This document shows positions 1 through 7,221 of a DNA stretch of 64,000 bases, one piece after another. A program made the position numbers and the translations under genes. This DNA is from Acidobacteriaceae bacterium KBS 89 (lineage in GTDB: Bacteria; Acidobacteriota; Terriglobia; Terriglobales; Acidobacteriaceae): NCBI GenBank assembly GCA_000381605.1, contig KB906756.1, positions 806,001 to 870,000 of the forward strand, given 5' to 3'. Within the stretch, counting starts at the first letter, position 1; each line of letters opens with the position of its first letter. The notes beneath the pieces were generated by a model, which was not told the DNA's origin, did no database searches, and was given only the letters and a program-made list of their open reading frames with translations.

Positions 1-975
1 ATACGCGCAACACCGGATGGCCCTTACGTCACCGCCATCGTCGAACAAAAATCTCTCATGCCCGATCAACTCAGCGCACCCGAGATCAACTCCGGAATCT
101 ACTGCTTCGAAACCCGTGCCCTCTTCAGCCACCTCAACGCCCTCGACACCGACAATGCCCACGGCGAGTTCTATCTCACCGACGTGGCCGCCATGCTCGT
201 CAGCGAAGGCAAACGCGTCGTGGCCGTTCAGGCCGACAGCGTCGACGAGGTTCTGGGCGCCAACACCATCGCCGAGATGATGCACCTCGACGCCGCCATG
301 CGCCTCGCCGCGGCAAAGCGCCTCATGGCGGAAGGCGTCACCATCTTCCGCCCAGAGACCTGTGTCATCGACTCCGAGGTCGAGGTCGGCCCTGACACCG
401 TCATCGAGCCGTACGTCCAACTCCTGGGCAAAACCACCATCGGCAGCGACTCCCGCATCCGCTCCTACTCAGTGATCACGAACACGACCATCGGCGACAA
501 CGTTACGGTCCTCAACGGCTGCATCTTCGACAACTCCGAGATCGCCAACAACGCCATCCTCGGCCCCTACGCCCGCCTCCGTCCCGAGAGCCGCATAGGC
601 GAAGGAGCACACATAGGCAACTTTGTAGAGACCAAGAAGACCACCGTCGGCAAGGGTTCCAAGGCCAACCACCTCAGCTACCTCGGCGACGCCGTCATCG
701 GAGAGCGCGTCAACATCGGCGCCGGAACCATCACCTGCAACTACGACGGCGTCCACAAGCACCGCACCACCATCGGCGATGGAGTCTTCGTCGGCTCCGA
801 CTCCAACCTCGTCGCCCCCGTCACTATCGGCGACGGCGCCTACATCGCCGCCGGCAGCAGCATCACCGAAGACGTCCCCGAAGGCGCCTTAGCTTTAGGC
901 CGCGCACGTCAAGTCACCAAACCCGGCTGGGTCACCGCCCGAAAGGCCTCCGCAAACGAGAGGAAGAGCTGCTGA
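1..975 (+). CDS. glmU: GlmU, C-terminal part (5' end outside window)
   Basis: Bifunctional N-acetylglucosamine-1-phosphate uridyltransferase / glucosamine-1-phosphate acetyltransferase, which makes UDP-GlcNAc for peptidoglycan in the cytoplasm. The reading frame is open from base 1, so the ATG at 58 is internal. About 325 residues are present: the end of the nucleotidyltransferase domain (EINSGIYCF, then GEFYLTD), followed by a long left-handed beta-helix of hexapeptide repeats (VIEPYV, TIGSDS, AILGPY). The acetyltransferase active-site region KANHLSYLGD is present, with its catalytic His, followed by GAGTITCNYDG, and the tail has the GlmU signature GRARQVTKPGW. The first ~130-150 residues, including the pyrophosphorylase signature, lie upstream of the window. 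Nothing looks broken. Identity is near certain. Confidence 0.97.
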   Translation: MRATPDGPYVTAIVEQKSLMPDQLSAPEINSGIYCFETRALFSHLNALDTDNAHGEFYLTDVAAMLVSEGKRVVAVQADSVDEVLGANTIAEMMHLDAAMRLAAAKRLMAEGVTIFRPETCVIDSEVEVGPDTVIEPYVQLLGKTTIGSDSRIRSYSVITNTTIGDNVTVLNGCIFDNSEIANNAILGPYARLRPESRIGEGAHIGNFVETKKTTVGKGSKANHLSYLGDAVIGERVNIGAGTITCNYDGVHKHRTTIGDGVFVGSDSNLVAPVTIGDGAYIAAGSSITEDVPEGALALGRARQVTKPGWVTARKASANERKSC

Positions 976-1061
976 ACCAAGATTCAGTCAACCAATCCGA
1001 ACCAATTCTGAACTCCCCCAAAAAATAGTTGGGATAAGTGGCGTGTTTTAAGTGACCAGAA

Positions 1062-1085
1062 AACGTGGTGCTAAGCCACCACGTT
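1062..1085 (+). terminator. Hairpin downstream of glmU
   Basis: A perfect 9-bp stem, AACGTGGTG / CACCACGTT, with a 6-nt loop lies 87 bases after the glmU stop. No T-run follows, so it may be a factor-dependent terminator or the leading edge of the CACCA-rich element that starts here. Confidence 0.45.
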
Positions 1086-1240
1086 CACCACGCAATTCAC
1101 CACAATCTAACCACGAATTCACCATCAAAAAAACACCACTCTTCCCAAAACACCCCTCAAAAAGCCCAGCAAAATCGCAAAACTCCTCCGCGAAACTCCA
1201 CCAAACTTTTTTCCAAAAAATTACCTCCACCCACCGAACT
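1077..1240 (+). repeat. CACCA-rich intergenic element, copy 1
   Basis: A G-poor stretch built of repeated CACCA/ACCACNA words followed by A-rich and C-rich runs (TTCCCAAAACACCCC, CTCAAAAAGCCCAGC). The reverse complement of 47750-47840 has the same order of words, so these are two copies of one element. Both lie just downstream of a gene's 3' end, outside the putative island. Short frames through it look like composition artefacts. Function unknown. Confidence 0.55.
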
Positions 1241-1325
1241 AATCCAACCGGATTCGACGCCGATAGAAACAGAAACCGCCCTCTCGTAAGAGACGGCAAC
1301 GCAATCAGCGCGAAAGTATCTGCCT

Positions 1326-2444
1326 ATGCCGCAGGAACGAATCCTGGTAGTCGACGATGAAGAGTCCGTACGCAGCGTAGTAGCGGCCCTGCTCGAACAC
1401 AGCGGCTACGGCGCCACCGTCACACAAAGTGCAGAAGAGGCCATCGCTCGCCTCCAGCAGGACCCTGACTACGACCTCGTCCTCTCAGACGTCATGATGC
1501 CAGGAACCGACGGCCTTACGCTGCTTGATCACATCTGCACCGACCACCCAGGCATGCCAGTCGTCATGTTCTCCGCGGTAAACGACTTCCACGTTGTCAC
1601 CCACGCATTCCGCCGTGGAGCAATTGACTATCTTCTAAAACCCTTTGATCACGCCGAATTGGAAAGCATCGTGATGCGCGGCATCGAACACGGACGCCTG
1701 CGAAAACAAAACACAATCTATCGCCACAACCTCGAACTGATCGTCTCCTCTCGAACGGGCCGACTGCGCTCAACGATGCAGGACCTGGAGCGCAGCTACG
1801 ACATCACACTAGAAGCGATGGGTGACGCGCTCGATCTGCGCGACGAAGAGACCGAAGGCCACTCGCGTCGAGTCACCGCGTACACCATAGCGCTTGCCCA
1901 GTCCATGGGACTGGAGGCAGACGAGTTGCGGACCATTGCGCGGGGCGCATTTCTGCACGACATCGGCAAGATCGCAACACCGGACAGCATTCTCCTCAAA
2001 CCCGGCAGACTCAACGACGAAGAGATGACGATCATGAAACGGCACTGCGAACGCGGCTACGAGATGGTACGCAAGATTCCCTTTCTTCGAGATGCTGCAG
2101 AGATCGTCTATAGCCATCAGGAGAGGTTCGACGGAAGTGGCTACCCCCGAGGACTTCGTGGAGAAGAAATCCCTCTGGGCGCACGCATCTTCGCCATCGC
2201 CGATTCGCTGGACGCGATGACCTCCGACAGGCCCTATCGCAAGGGAACAACGTTCGCCGCAGCCACGAGGGAAATTGTCCAATGTGCCGGAAAGCAGTTC
2301 GATCCGCAGATCGTCGAGGTCTTTCTTGCGATACCGAAGGAAACATGGTCGGAGTTGCGCGCGGAGACAGGAAGGTCAACACCATCTACCCGATCAGTTA
2401 GCCTCTGCCGTCCAACAGTTGCGCGGCGCAAACAAGACGGCTAG
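1326..2444 (+). CDS. Response regulator with HD-GYP output domain
   Basis: A two-component response regulator, 372 residues. Residues ~1-120 are a receiver domain, with acidic pocket ILVVDDEE, phospho-acceptor Asp in VLSDVMMPG, and the switch Lys in YLLKPFD. A helical linker (~125-165) leads to an HD-GYP domain (~165-345) with the metal motif HDIGK, then HQERFDGSGYP and the closing segment DSLDAMTSDRPYRKG. HD-GYP domains with these residues hydrolyse cyclic di-GMP, so this protein probably lowers c-di-GMP when phosphorylated. No histidine kinase lies beside it, so its partner is unknown. The start ATG at 1326 gives a complete receiver domain. Confidence 0.93.
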   Translation: MPQERILVVDDEESVRSVVAALLEHSGYGATVTQSAEEAIARLQQDPDYDLVLSDVMMPGTDGLTLLDHICTDHPGMPVVMFSAVNDFHVVTHAFRRGAIDYLLKPFDHAELESIVMRGIEHGRLRKQNTIYRHNLELIVSSRTGRLRSTMQDLERSYDITLEAMGDALDLRDEETEGHSRRVTAYTIALAQSMGLEADELRTIARGAFLHDIGKIATPDSILLKPGRLNDEEMTIMKRHCERGYEMVRKIPFLRDAAEIVYSHQERFDGSGYPRGLRGEEIPLGARIFAIADSLDAMTSDRPYRKGTTFAAATREIVQCAGKQFDPQIVEVFLAIPKETWSELRAETGRSTPSTRSVSLCRPTVARRKQDG

Positions 2445-2468
2445 CATCGCAGTCGCGAGGTATTGTCC

Positions 2469-2750
2469 ATGGCAAGCGCATTGAGTACGGACGAGATTGA
2501 GGCTGTATTAAAGACTCACCCAGAGTGGAAGCTCCAAGGAGGAAAACTCGTCCGTGAATGGGCATTCAAGGACTTTGTCGAGGCGATAAAGTTTGTAAAC
2601 CGGGTTGCGCTCATCGCTGAAGCCGCCGGTCATCATCCCGACATTGACATCCGGTACAACCGGGTCCTTCTCGGGCTGGTTTCCCACGATGCCGGTGGGA
2701 TTACTGGGCGCGACGCAACGATGGCGACCCGAATCGACAAGGAACTTTAG
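2469..2750 (+). CDS. 4a-hydroxytetrahydrobiopterin dehydratase (PCD/DCoH)
   Basis: A pterin-4a-carbinolamine dehydratase of 93 residues, the usual family length. It shows the family core: WAFKDFVEAIKFVNRVA, then AGHHPDIDIRYNRV with the paired active-site histidines, then the SHDAGGITGRD segment. It recycles the oxidised pterin cofactor of aromatic amino acid hydroxylases. The ATG at 2469 is preferred over an in-frame TTG two codons earlier. It follows the HD-GYP gene by 24 bases in the same direction and may share its transcript, although no functional link is obvious. Confidence 0.9.
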   Translation: MASALSTDEIEAVLKTHPEWKLQGGKLVREWAFKDFVEAIKFVNRVALIAEAAGHHPDIDIRYNRVLLGLVSHDAGGITGRDATMATRIDKEL

Positions 2751-3114
2751 GTGAAATAGCCTTAGTGGGCAACGCTAGGGCTCAACCTACTGATATATAG
2801 AATGTTATGCCCAAACTTTGATCCGTTTCGGTGCTGAGAGCGACCGAATAACTGACAGATTTCTATGATTGAACATATTTTCCTTTTTTTACATCCATAT
2901 TGTGGTATATTTTTATTCAACGGGAGCGTGCGTAGCCGCCCGTGAAAGTTCATCAGCCCACGTCACCTCACCCGGCTGATACAAGTTGCGTCACTGGCCT
3001 CCCGGCACGAGCAAGTCACCGTTCGTGCCGCCTTTTTTTGCTCATTTCGGCCTGGGCTTCAACCAAACTCGCACAATTCCCGACCGGCTGTCTCTAAGGA
3101 TTTAGGATATTTCT
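2751..3114. other. AT-rich intergenic leader region
   Basis: A 364-bp gap. Bases 2800-2920 are distinctly AT-rich, and a structured stretch follows: a 7-bp stem ATCAGCC (2952-2958) / GGCTGAT (2974-2980), then a terminator-like hairpin, then the next gene at 3115. No convincing ORF. The order stem, terminator hairpin, gene would suit a leader attenuator. I could not match it to a known riboswitch. Confidence 0.5.
3003..3038 (+). terminator. Intrinsic-type terminator or attenuator
   Basis: Stem CGGCACGA (3003-3010) / TCGTGCCG (3023-3030), 8 bp, with a 12-nt loop and then CC plus a run of seven T. It lies 75 bases before the next start codon, so it either ends the upstream transcript or acts as an attenuator for the gene at 3115. 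Confidence 0.7.
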
Positions 3115-3552
3115 ATGAAGCGAATATTTGGATGCATAGCTTTAGGACTGGCGACCATGGCCGCGTCTGCGCAGTGGACAAACCCCTCAGACGACGTGCC
3201 GGCCTACAACGCAACAGCGCCAGTCAAGCCTCTGCCAGCGGTGCTGAACGGTGATCAGCTAACAGGAATCTATTTCACCCATCCCTATCAGGTGACAGCG
3301 TACAAGATAGCGGCGGCGATTCCAGCTGTGCTGCACCAGCAGCCCTGCTACTGCCACTGCGACCGGGCCCTTCGGCATAACAGTCTGCATAGCTGCTTTG
3401 AGGGAACCCACGGGGCGACTTGCTCCACCTGCATGAAGGAAGCCGTCTATGCCTACCAGCAAACGAAGAAGGGTCAAACACCGGCACAGATTCGTGCCGG
3501 CATCGAGCATGGGGAGTGGCAGAATATCGATCTCGAAAAGGCAACACTTTAG
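3115..3552 (+). CDS. Secreted cysteine-rich protein with PCYCGC-like motif
   Basis: 145 residues with an N-terminal signal peptide (hydrophobic core IALGLATMAASA, predicted cleavage after ASA). The mature part contains PCYCHCDRALRHNSLHSC and a later CSTCM, giving six closely spaced cysteines. This resembles the family of unknown function named for a PCYCGC motif. The cysteines could bind a metal or form disulfides in the periplasm; that is inference. A purine-rich AAGGAT precedes the ATG. The 3' end overlaps the convergent esterase by four bases. Confidence 0.8.
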   Translation: MKRIFGCIALGLATMAASAQWTNPSDDVPAYNATAPVKPLPAVLNGDQLTGIYFTHPYQVTAYKIAAAIPAVLHQQPCYCHCDRALRHNSLHSCFEGTHGATCSTCMKEAVYAYQQTKKGQTPAQIRAGIEHGEWQNIDLEKATL

Positions 3553-4487
3553 TTGTCTTTTTCGACGTAGGGCGCGATGACCTTTCCTTTTGCTGAGAAA
3601 TAGGCAGCAACTGGATCGTGCGGAAGCGCCTTCAGGCCAGCCACAACGCTCTCTGCATTGAGTTCTGCGCCGGGCCGGCTGGTGTGAGTATGCGGATCGC
3701 CGAAGAGCGGCTCGACCTTCTCTTCTCCCAAAGCGTCGTATCGTCGAGCGATGATCTCGTTCAGGTCGATGAAGCCGACGTGCTGCTGCTCGGCTACCTC
3801 GCGCGCCCAGCCCCCGTAGTTTGCTGCGTTCCTAACGATCTTGCCGTCCTTCCAGGTCTTGCGGGGAATGGGAGAACAGATAATGGGGATTGCACCTTTG
3901 GCCAAAGTGTCCGCAACATACTTGCGAAGGTACCAGCCATAAGTGTGCACAGTTTCGTGGATCTTGAGGATCGGATTTTCGATCTCTTTCGTCTCCTCAC
4001 CAACGCCATGCAGCGTTCCGCGGGCACGAGCGGGATCGTCGAGCGGGCCGTCATCGTTATGGCCCCACTGAAAGAGAATGACGTCTCCGGGCTTTACGAA
4101 GGCCAGCGTCTCTGCCCACTGATTCTCCATAATGTAAGAGCGGCTGCTGCGTCCGCCTATGGCGCGATTGTCGACGTTAATCTTGCTGGTGTCGAAGAGG
4201 TCGACGAACGGCTCACCCCAACCCCATTGGCCGCCGGCACCGTCGGCATGGCCGTTCCGGACGGTCGAGTCTCCGACCAGAAATAGAGTTGGAAGCTTAG
4301 GGTCTGCCGGAGGTTTCAGTCCGATCTTCGCGTGCGCACCGGGATCGGTTGTCGACCCTTCCATGGGTAATGCCTTAGAAGGGTCCTGGGCATGCAGCCC
4401 GATGTTGAACAGGCAAATAAAGAAAAGGGGGATGGACAACCGTAAAGCGGTGCCGGGGGCAGCTCGCAGCAACCAAAGTTTCGTCAT
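3549..4487 (-). CDS. SGNH/GDSL hydrolase, rhamnogalacturonan acetylesterase-like
   Basis: 312 residues with an N-terminal signal peptide (LSIPLFFICLFNIGLHAQ). All SGNH blocks are visible: FLVGDSTVRNG with nucleophile Ser, NRAIGGRSSRSY with oxyanion Gly, FQWGHNDDG with oxyanion Asn, and near the end DPHTHTSRPGAELNA with the catalytic Asp-x-x-His. This pattern fits carbohydrate esterase family 12, which removes acetyl groups from rhamnogalacturonan, so it is probably an exported pectin-degradation enzyme. Substrate specificity is inferred from the family. The gene is divergent from the EamA gene. Confidence 0.88.
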   Translation of the reverse strand: MTKLWLLRAAPGTALRLSIPLFFICLFNIGLHAQDPSKALPMEGSTTDPGAHAKIGLKPPADPKLPTLFLVGDSTVRNGHADGAGGQWGWGEPFVDLFDTSKINVDNRAIGGRSSRSYIMENQWAETLAFVKPGDVILFQWGHNDDGPLDDPARARGTLHGVGEETKEIENPILKIHETVHTYGWYLRKYVADTLAKGAIPIICSPIPRKTWKDGKIVRNAANYGGWAREVAEQQHVGFIDLNEIIARRYDALGEEKVEPLFGDPHTHTSRPGAELNAESVVAGLKALPHDPVAAYFSAKGKVIAPYVEKDN

Positions 4488-4549
4488 TGAAATTGTTTAC
4501 GCTGGAACGCGGGAACGCGTCAAGTCGAACCAACCGCGTATTCTCAGGT

Positions 4550-4969
4550 ATGACTTGGCTCTTCTGGGCGATCCTCTCCGCAGTATTTGCCGCCGCGACT
4601 GCACTGCTGGCGAAAGTCGGTGTAGCCGGCATTGACTCGAATCTTGCGACCGCGATTCGAACTACGGTCGTCCTGGTGTTTACGTGGGCCATCGCTGTCG
4701 GTTTTGAGAAACACCACGCGCTGGCTCAGATTGGACGGCGAAGTTGGGTCTTTCTGGTCCTTTCCGGAATCTGCACCGGGTTGTCGTGGCTGTGTTATTT
4801 CCGAGCGCTCCAGATGGGTCCCGCCTCCAGCGTGGCTCCTGTCGATAAGCTGAGCGTGGTGCTTGTGATCCTCGGAGCATGGTTGTTTTTGGGCGAACAG
4901 CTGACTCCCCTGAAGATCGGTGGGGCGTCGCTGATCACGGTTGGCGCGGTGATTCTCGCCTTCGCGTGA
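4550..4969 (+). CDS. Single-domain EamA family membrane protein
   Basis: 139 residues with about five hydrophobic segments, from MTWLFWAILSAVFAAATALLA to the final SLITVGAVILAFA. This is one EamA unit, about half of a usual ten-helix drug/metabolite transporter, so it would act as a dimer like other half-size members. The signature region ALQMGPASSVAPVDKLSVV and the LFLGE turn are present. The start at 4550 is preferred over the in-frame ATG at 4487 because it begins at the first membrane helix and does not overlap the divergent esterase start. Substrate unknown. Confidence 0.8.
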   Translation: MTWLFWAILSAVFAAATALLAKVGVAGIDSNLATAIRTTVVLVFTWAIAVGFEKHHALAQIGRRSWVFLVLSGICTGLSWLCYFRALQMGPASSVAPVDKLSVVLVILGAWLFLGEQLTPLKIGGASLITVGAVILAFA

Positions 4970-4991
4970 AGCGATGCATTGAATGCAAGGT

Positions 4992-4997
4992 TATAAT
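4992..4997 (+). promoter_or_regulatory. Likely -10 box of ssrA
   Basis: TATAAT with a TTATAATAGAGA context, 50 bases before the mature 5' end of tmRNA, which would leave a short 5' leader for RNase P to remove. No clear -35 box is seen at the expected distance. Confidence 0.5.
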
Positions 4998-5046
4998 AGA
5001 GACAGTTCTTTGAGTGCCCAACGCAAGGTTGGTGCCAGCTCCACAT

Positions 5047-5399
5047 GGGGGCGTCACGGCTTCGACGGGATTGCTTGTGGCAGAGAGGCATGCCGGGGTG
5101 TGGACACCCGTAATCGCTCACAAAACTATAAGTGCCGATAACAACCTGGCTCTTGCTGCTTAATAATTAAGTAGCCGATCGCTCAAGCTTCGCCTACGGG
5201 CCTGTACCGATCGTCGCACAGTAGGCTGGTCTTCCCTGCTCCGTCTGAGCGGGTCGGACGAGATTGATCAGACTGGTCGTCGCCGCATCTTCGTCCGTTC
5301 TAAGTGTCGATGACGAGACAAAAATGAACCGGAAAAAGCATGAATGCTCTCTGTTGGAAGTTTTTTCGGACGTGGGTTCGACTCCCACCGCCTCCACCA
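5047..5399 (+). ncRNA. ssrA: tmRNA (ssrA)
   Basis: Transfer-messenger RNA, which rescues stalled ribosomes. The 5' end GGGGGCG pairs with CGCCTCC (5389-5395) as a tRNA-like acceptor stem with one G-U, followed by discriminator A and encoded CCA (5397-5399). The 5' part has the conserved GTCACGGCTTCGACGGGATT, and the T arm is GTGGGTTCGACTCCCAC. The tag frame runs 5134-5163 from resume codon GCC and encodes ADNNLALAA, followed by two stop codons; the Acidobacterium-type tag ends the same way. The integrase gene lies immediately downstream, and the T arm/acceptor sequence is repeated at 47683-47709, so the gene's 3' end is probably an integration site. Confidence 0.97.
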
Positions 5400-5402
5400 T
5401 TT
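5376..5402 (+). other. Putative attL (tmRNA 3' end)
   Basis: The last 24 bases of ssrA plus TTT match 47683-47709 at 25 of 27 positions in the same orientation. The copy beside the intact tmRNA gene and the integrase would be the integrase-proximal attachment site. Confidence 0.65.
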
Positions 5403-5472
5403 CTAAACTACTGATAAATAACCGCTTACTAATCCATTGTGACAAACTGCTAAAGATTTGCTAAAGTCTTCG

Positions 5473-6777
5473 ATGTCATTGAATCCAATGAAACGAAGAC
5501 CGCATCGATTGACCGCTCCCAATATCACGATTTTTGTTCGCCACACCGCAGGGTGCAAATACGAAGGTGATGAGTTCAACCGTCGCTGCAACTGCCGCAA
5601 AAGTCTGCGCTGGTTCAAGGGCAAGCTCTACGTCAAGTCAGCCAAGACCCGAAGCTGGGCCAAGGCTGAGGAGGCGAGGCGAGACCTGGAAGAGCAGTTT
5701 GAGGGACGGCGGAAATCAGAGACCTCGTCCGACAAACCACTCCACGAAGCCGTCGCAGTCTTCATCAAAGAGAAGACCACCGAGGGGCTGTCCGATGATG
5801 TGGTGAAGAAGTACATGCGGCTACTCGGCAGACTTCAAACCTTCTGTGAAACAAACTCCGTCTTCACCGTGCAGGGGATCACCAGAGACGTCATCACTGA
5901 GTTTTGCGCCGAGTGGCCAGAGCAGTATCCGTCCACCATCACCCGCGCCAAACTGCGGGAGCGGCTCCGCTCATTCCTGCGGTACTGCTACGAAGCAGAA
6001 TGGCAGGACCGGGTGCTGCCTGTGACCAAGGTCAAGATCGACGAACCAGAGACCCAACCGCTGACGCCAGACGAGTACCAGCGGCTCATCGATTCGGTGT
6101 ACGTCACAGTTGGCTGCGGAGACCCGAGACGGCAGACCACCAAGAACGGTGGAGGACGATGGCAACACAAGGAAGCATCCAAGTGGCAACACGCCGTCTA
6201 CACCTTCCTCCAGACGATGCGCTACACCGGACTCTCCATCGGGGACACGATGCGGCTGCGGCGGGACGCCCTGGAGCTGGACGAGCGCAAGGGACTCCAC
6301 CGTATCACTACGAAGCGCAAGAAAACCGGAGTGCCGGTCTCGATCCCGATCACGAAAGAGGTAGCACACGACCTGCTACGGGTCGAGAACATCAACCCCG
6401 ACTACTTCTTCTGGAGCGGCAAAGGAAAGGTGCAGAGTGCCGTATCGAACTGGGGCCAGCGGTTTATTGCTCCTTGCTTCAAGGCGGCAGGGATCGAGAG
6501 CGAAGGCAACATGCTCTCGCACCGGCTGCGTGACACCTTCGCGGTGGACCTGCTGGAGAAGGGTGTACCGATGGATGAGGTCAGCAAGCTGCTCGGCCAC
6601 ACCAGCGTCCGCACCACCGAGAAGCACTACGCGAAGTGGAGCAAGGGACGGCAGGACCGGCTGGATAATCTGGTCAGTGATACCTGGGTCACCCCGAAGA
6701 AACGCAACCGTCCTGGCCCTAAGCCAAAGCTGGTATTGGTCAAGCCGAAGGAACGAGAAGGGCGCAGCGTAGATTAG
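5473..6777 (+). CDS. Tyrosine recombinase / site-specific integrase
   Basis: About 434 residues. The N-terminal part has a Cys-rich patch (CKYEGDEFNRRCNCRKSLRW) of a type I associate with acidobacterial phage-type integrases, then a SAM-like core-binding domain (~100-190) and the catalytic domain (~200-420). Catalytic residues seen: HRLRDTF (His-x-x-Arg), LGHTS (second His) and nucleophile Tyr in EKHYAKW. At the usual first Arg the sequence reads RYTGLSIGD, so that Arg is absent or displaced. It starts just after ssrA and reads away from it, the arrangement expected for an integrase using the tmRNA 3' end. ATG 5473 is preferred; 5488 is also possible. Confidence 0.92.
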   Translation: MSLNPMKRRPHRLTAPNITIFVRHTAGCKYEGDEFNRRCNCRKSLRWFKGKLYVKSAKTRSWAKAEEARRDLEEQFEGRRKSETSSDKPLHEAVAVFIKEKTTEGLSDDVVKKYMRLLGRLQTFCETNSVFTVQGITRDVITEFCAEWPEQYPSTITRAKLRERLRSFLRYCYEAEWQDRVLPVTKVKIDEPETQPLTPDEYQRLIDSVYVTVGCGDPRRQTTKNGGGRWQHKEASKWQHAVYTFLQTMRYTGLSIGDTMRLRRDALELDERKGLHRITTKRKKTGVPVSIPITKEVAHDLLRVENINPDYFFWSGKGKVQSAVSNWGQRFIAPCFKAAGIESEGNMLSHRLRDTFAVDLLEKGVPMDEVSKLLGHTSVRTTEKHYAKWSKGRQDRLDNLVSDTWVTPKKRNRPGPKPKLVLVKPKEREGRSVD

Positions 6778-7221
6778 GGGTACAGCCGGTCAACGGGGAT
6801 GTACGCCGTTATTCATTGCGCCCAATTGCCCCTAAAGTTGTAATAAATGCGGTGAGTCAACGTAAAGGTGAAGCTACCCTAATAACCTCACCAAGTAGCA
6901 GGAGTGACCCGGCACTCCCTTGACCACTACTACTGCTGACCATTGGCTATACCGCACTACCCCAAGAGACATGACATGCTTCATCAACAAACCATCAGCC
7001 ACTTACGGTAATTCAGGGGTATTTCATGGGTTTACCGTATGTGCTTTGACGTCGAGTCTAGCGGTATCAACCAGTTGGGAATACTCGTAGTACTAAGGGG
7101 AGTATCACTCCTTACGACACCACCATCACTTGCTTCCCGTACCCCTGTCGCTATCCATTCATTACACCCGCTTACTTCAACTCCAATGATCTTGTAGAGA
7201 TCGACAACAAATAGAGGCATC
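6778..7221. other. Non-coding gap between integrase and primase
   Basis: 444 bp without a convincing gene. It contains a hairpin GGAGTG (6900-6905) / CACTCC (6913-6918) and an imperfect inverted pair TTACGGTAA / TTTACCGTA about 15 bases apart near 7003-7035. A small excisionase was looked for and not found. Position and structure would suit a regulatory or replication-origin role for the element, which is speculation. Confidence 0.4.

Noticed and set aside
1052..1360. ORF of 102 codons between glmU and the response regulator
   Set aside because: Composed of the CACCA-rich element; Lys/Pro/Ser-rich without structure.
2940..3040. c-di-GMP or cobalamin riboswitch
   Set aside because: The conserved cores of these aptamers were looked for and not found; only simple stems and a terminator are visible.
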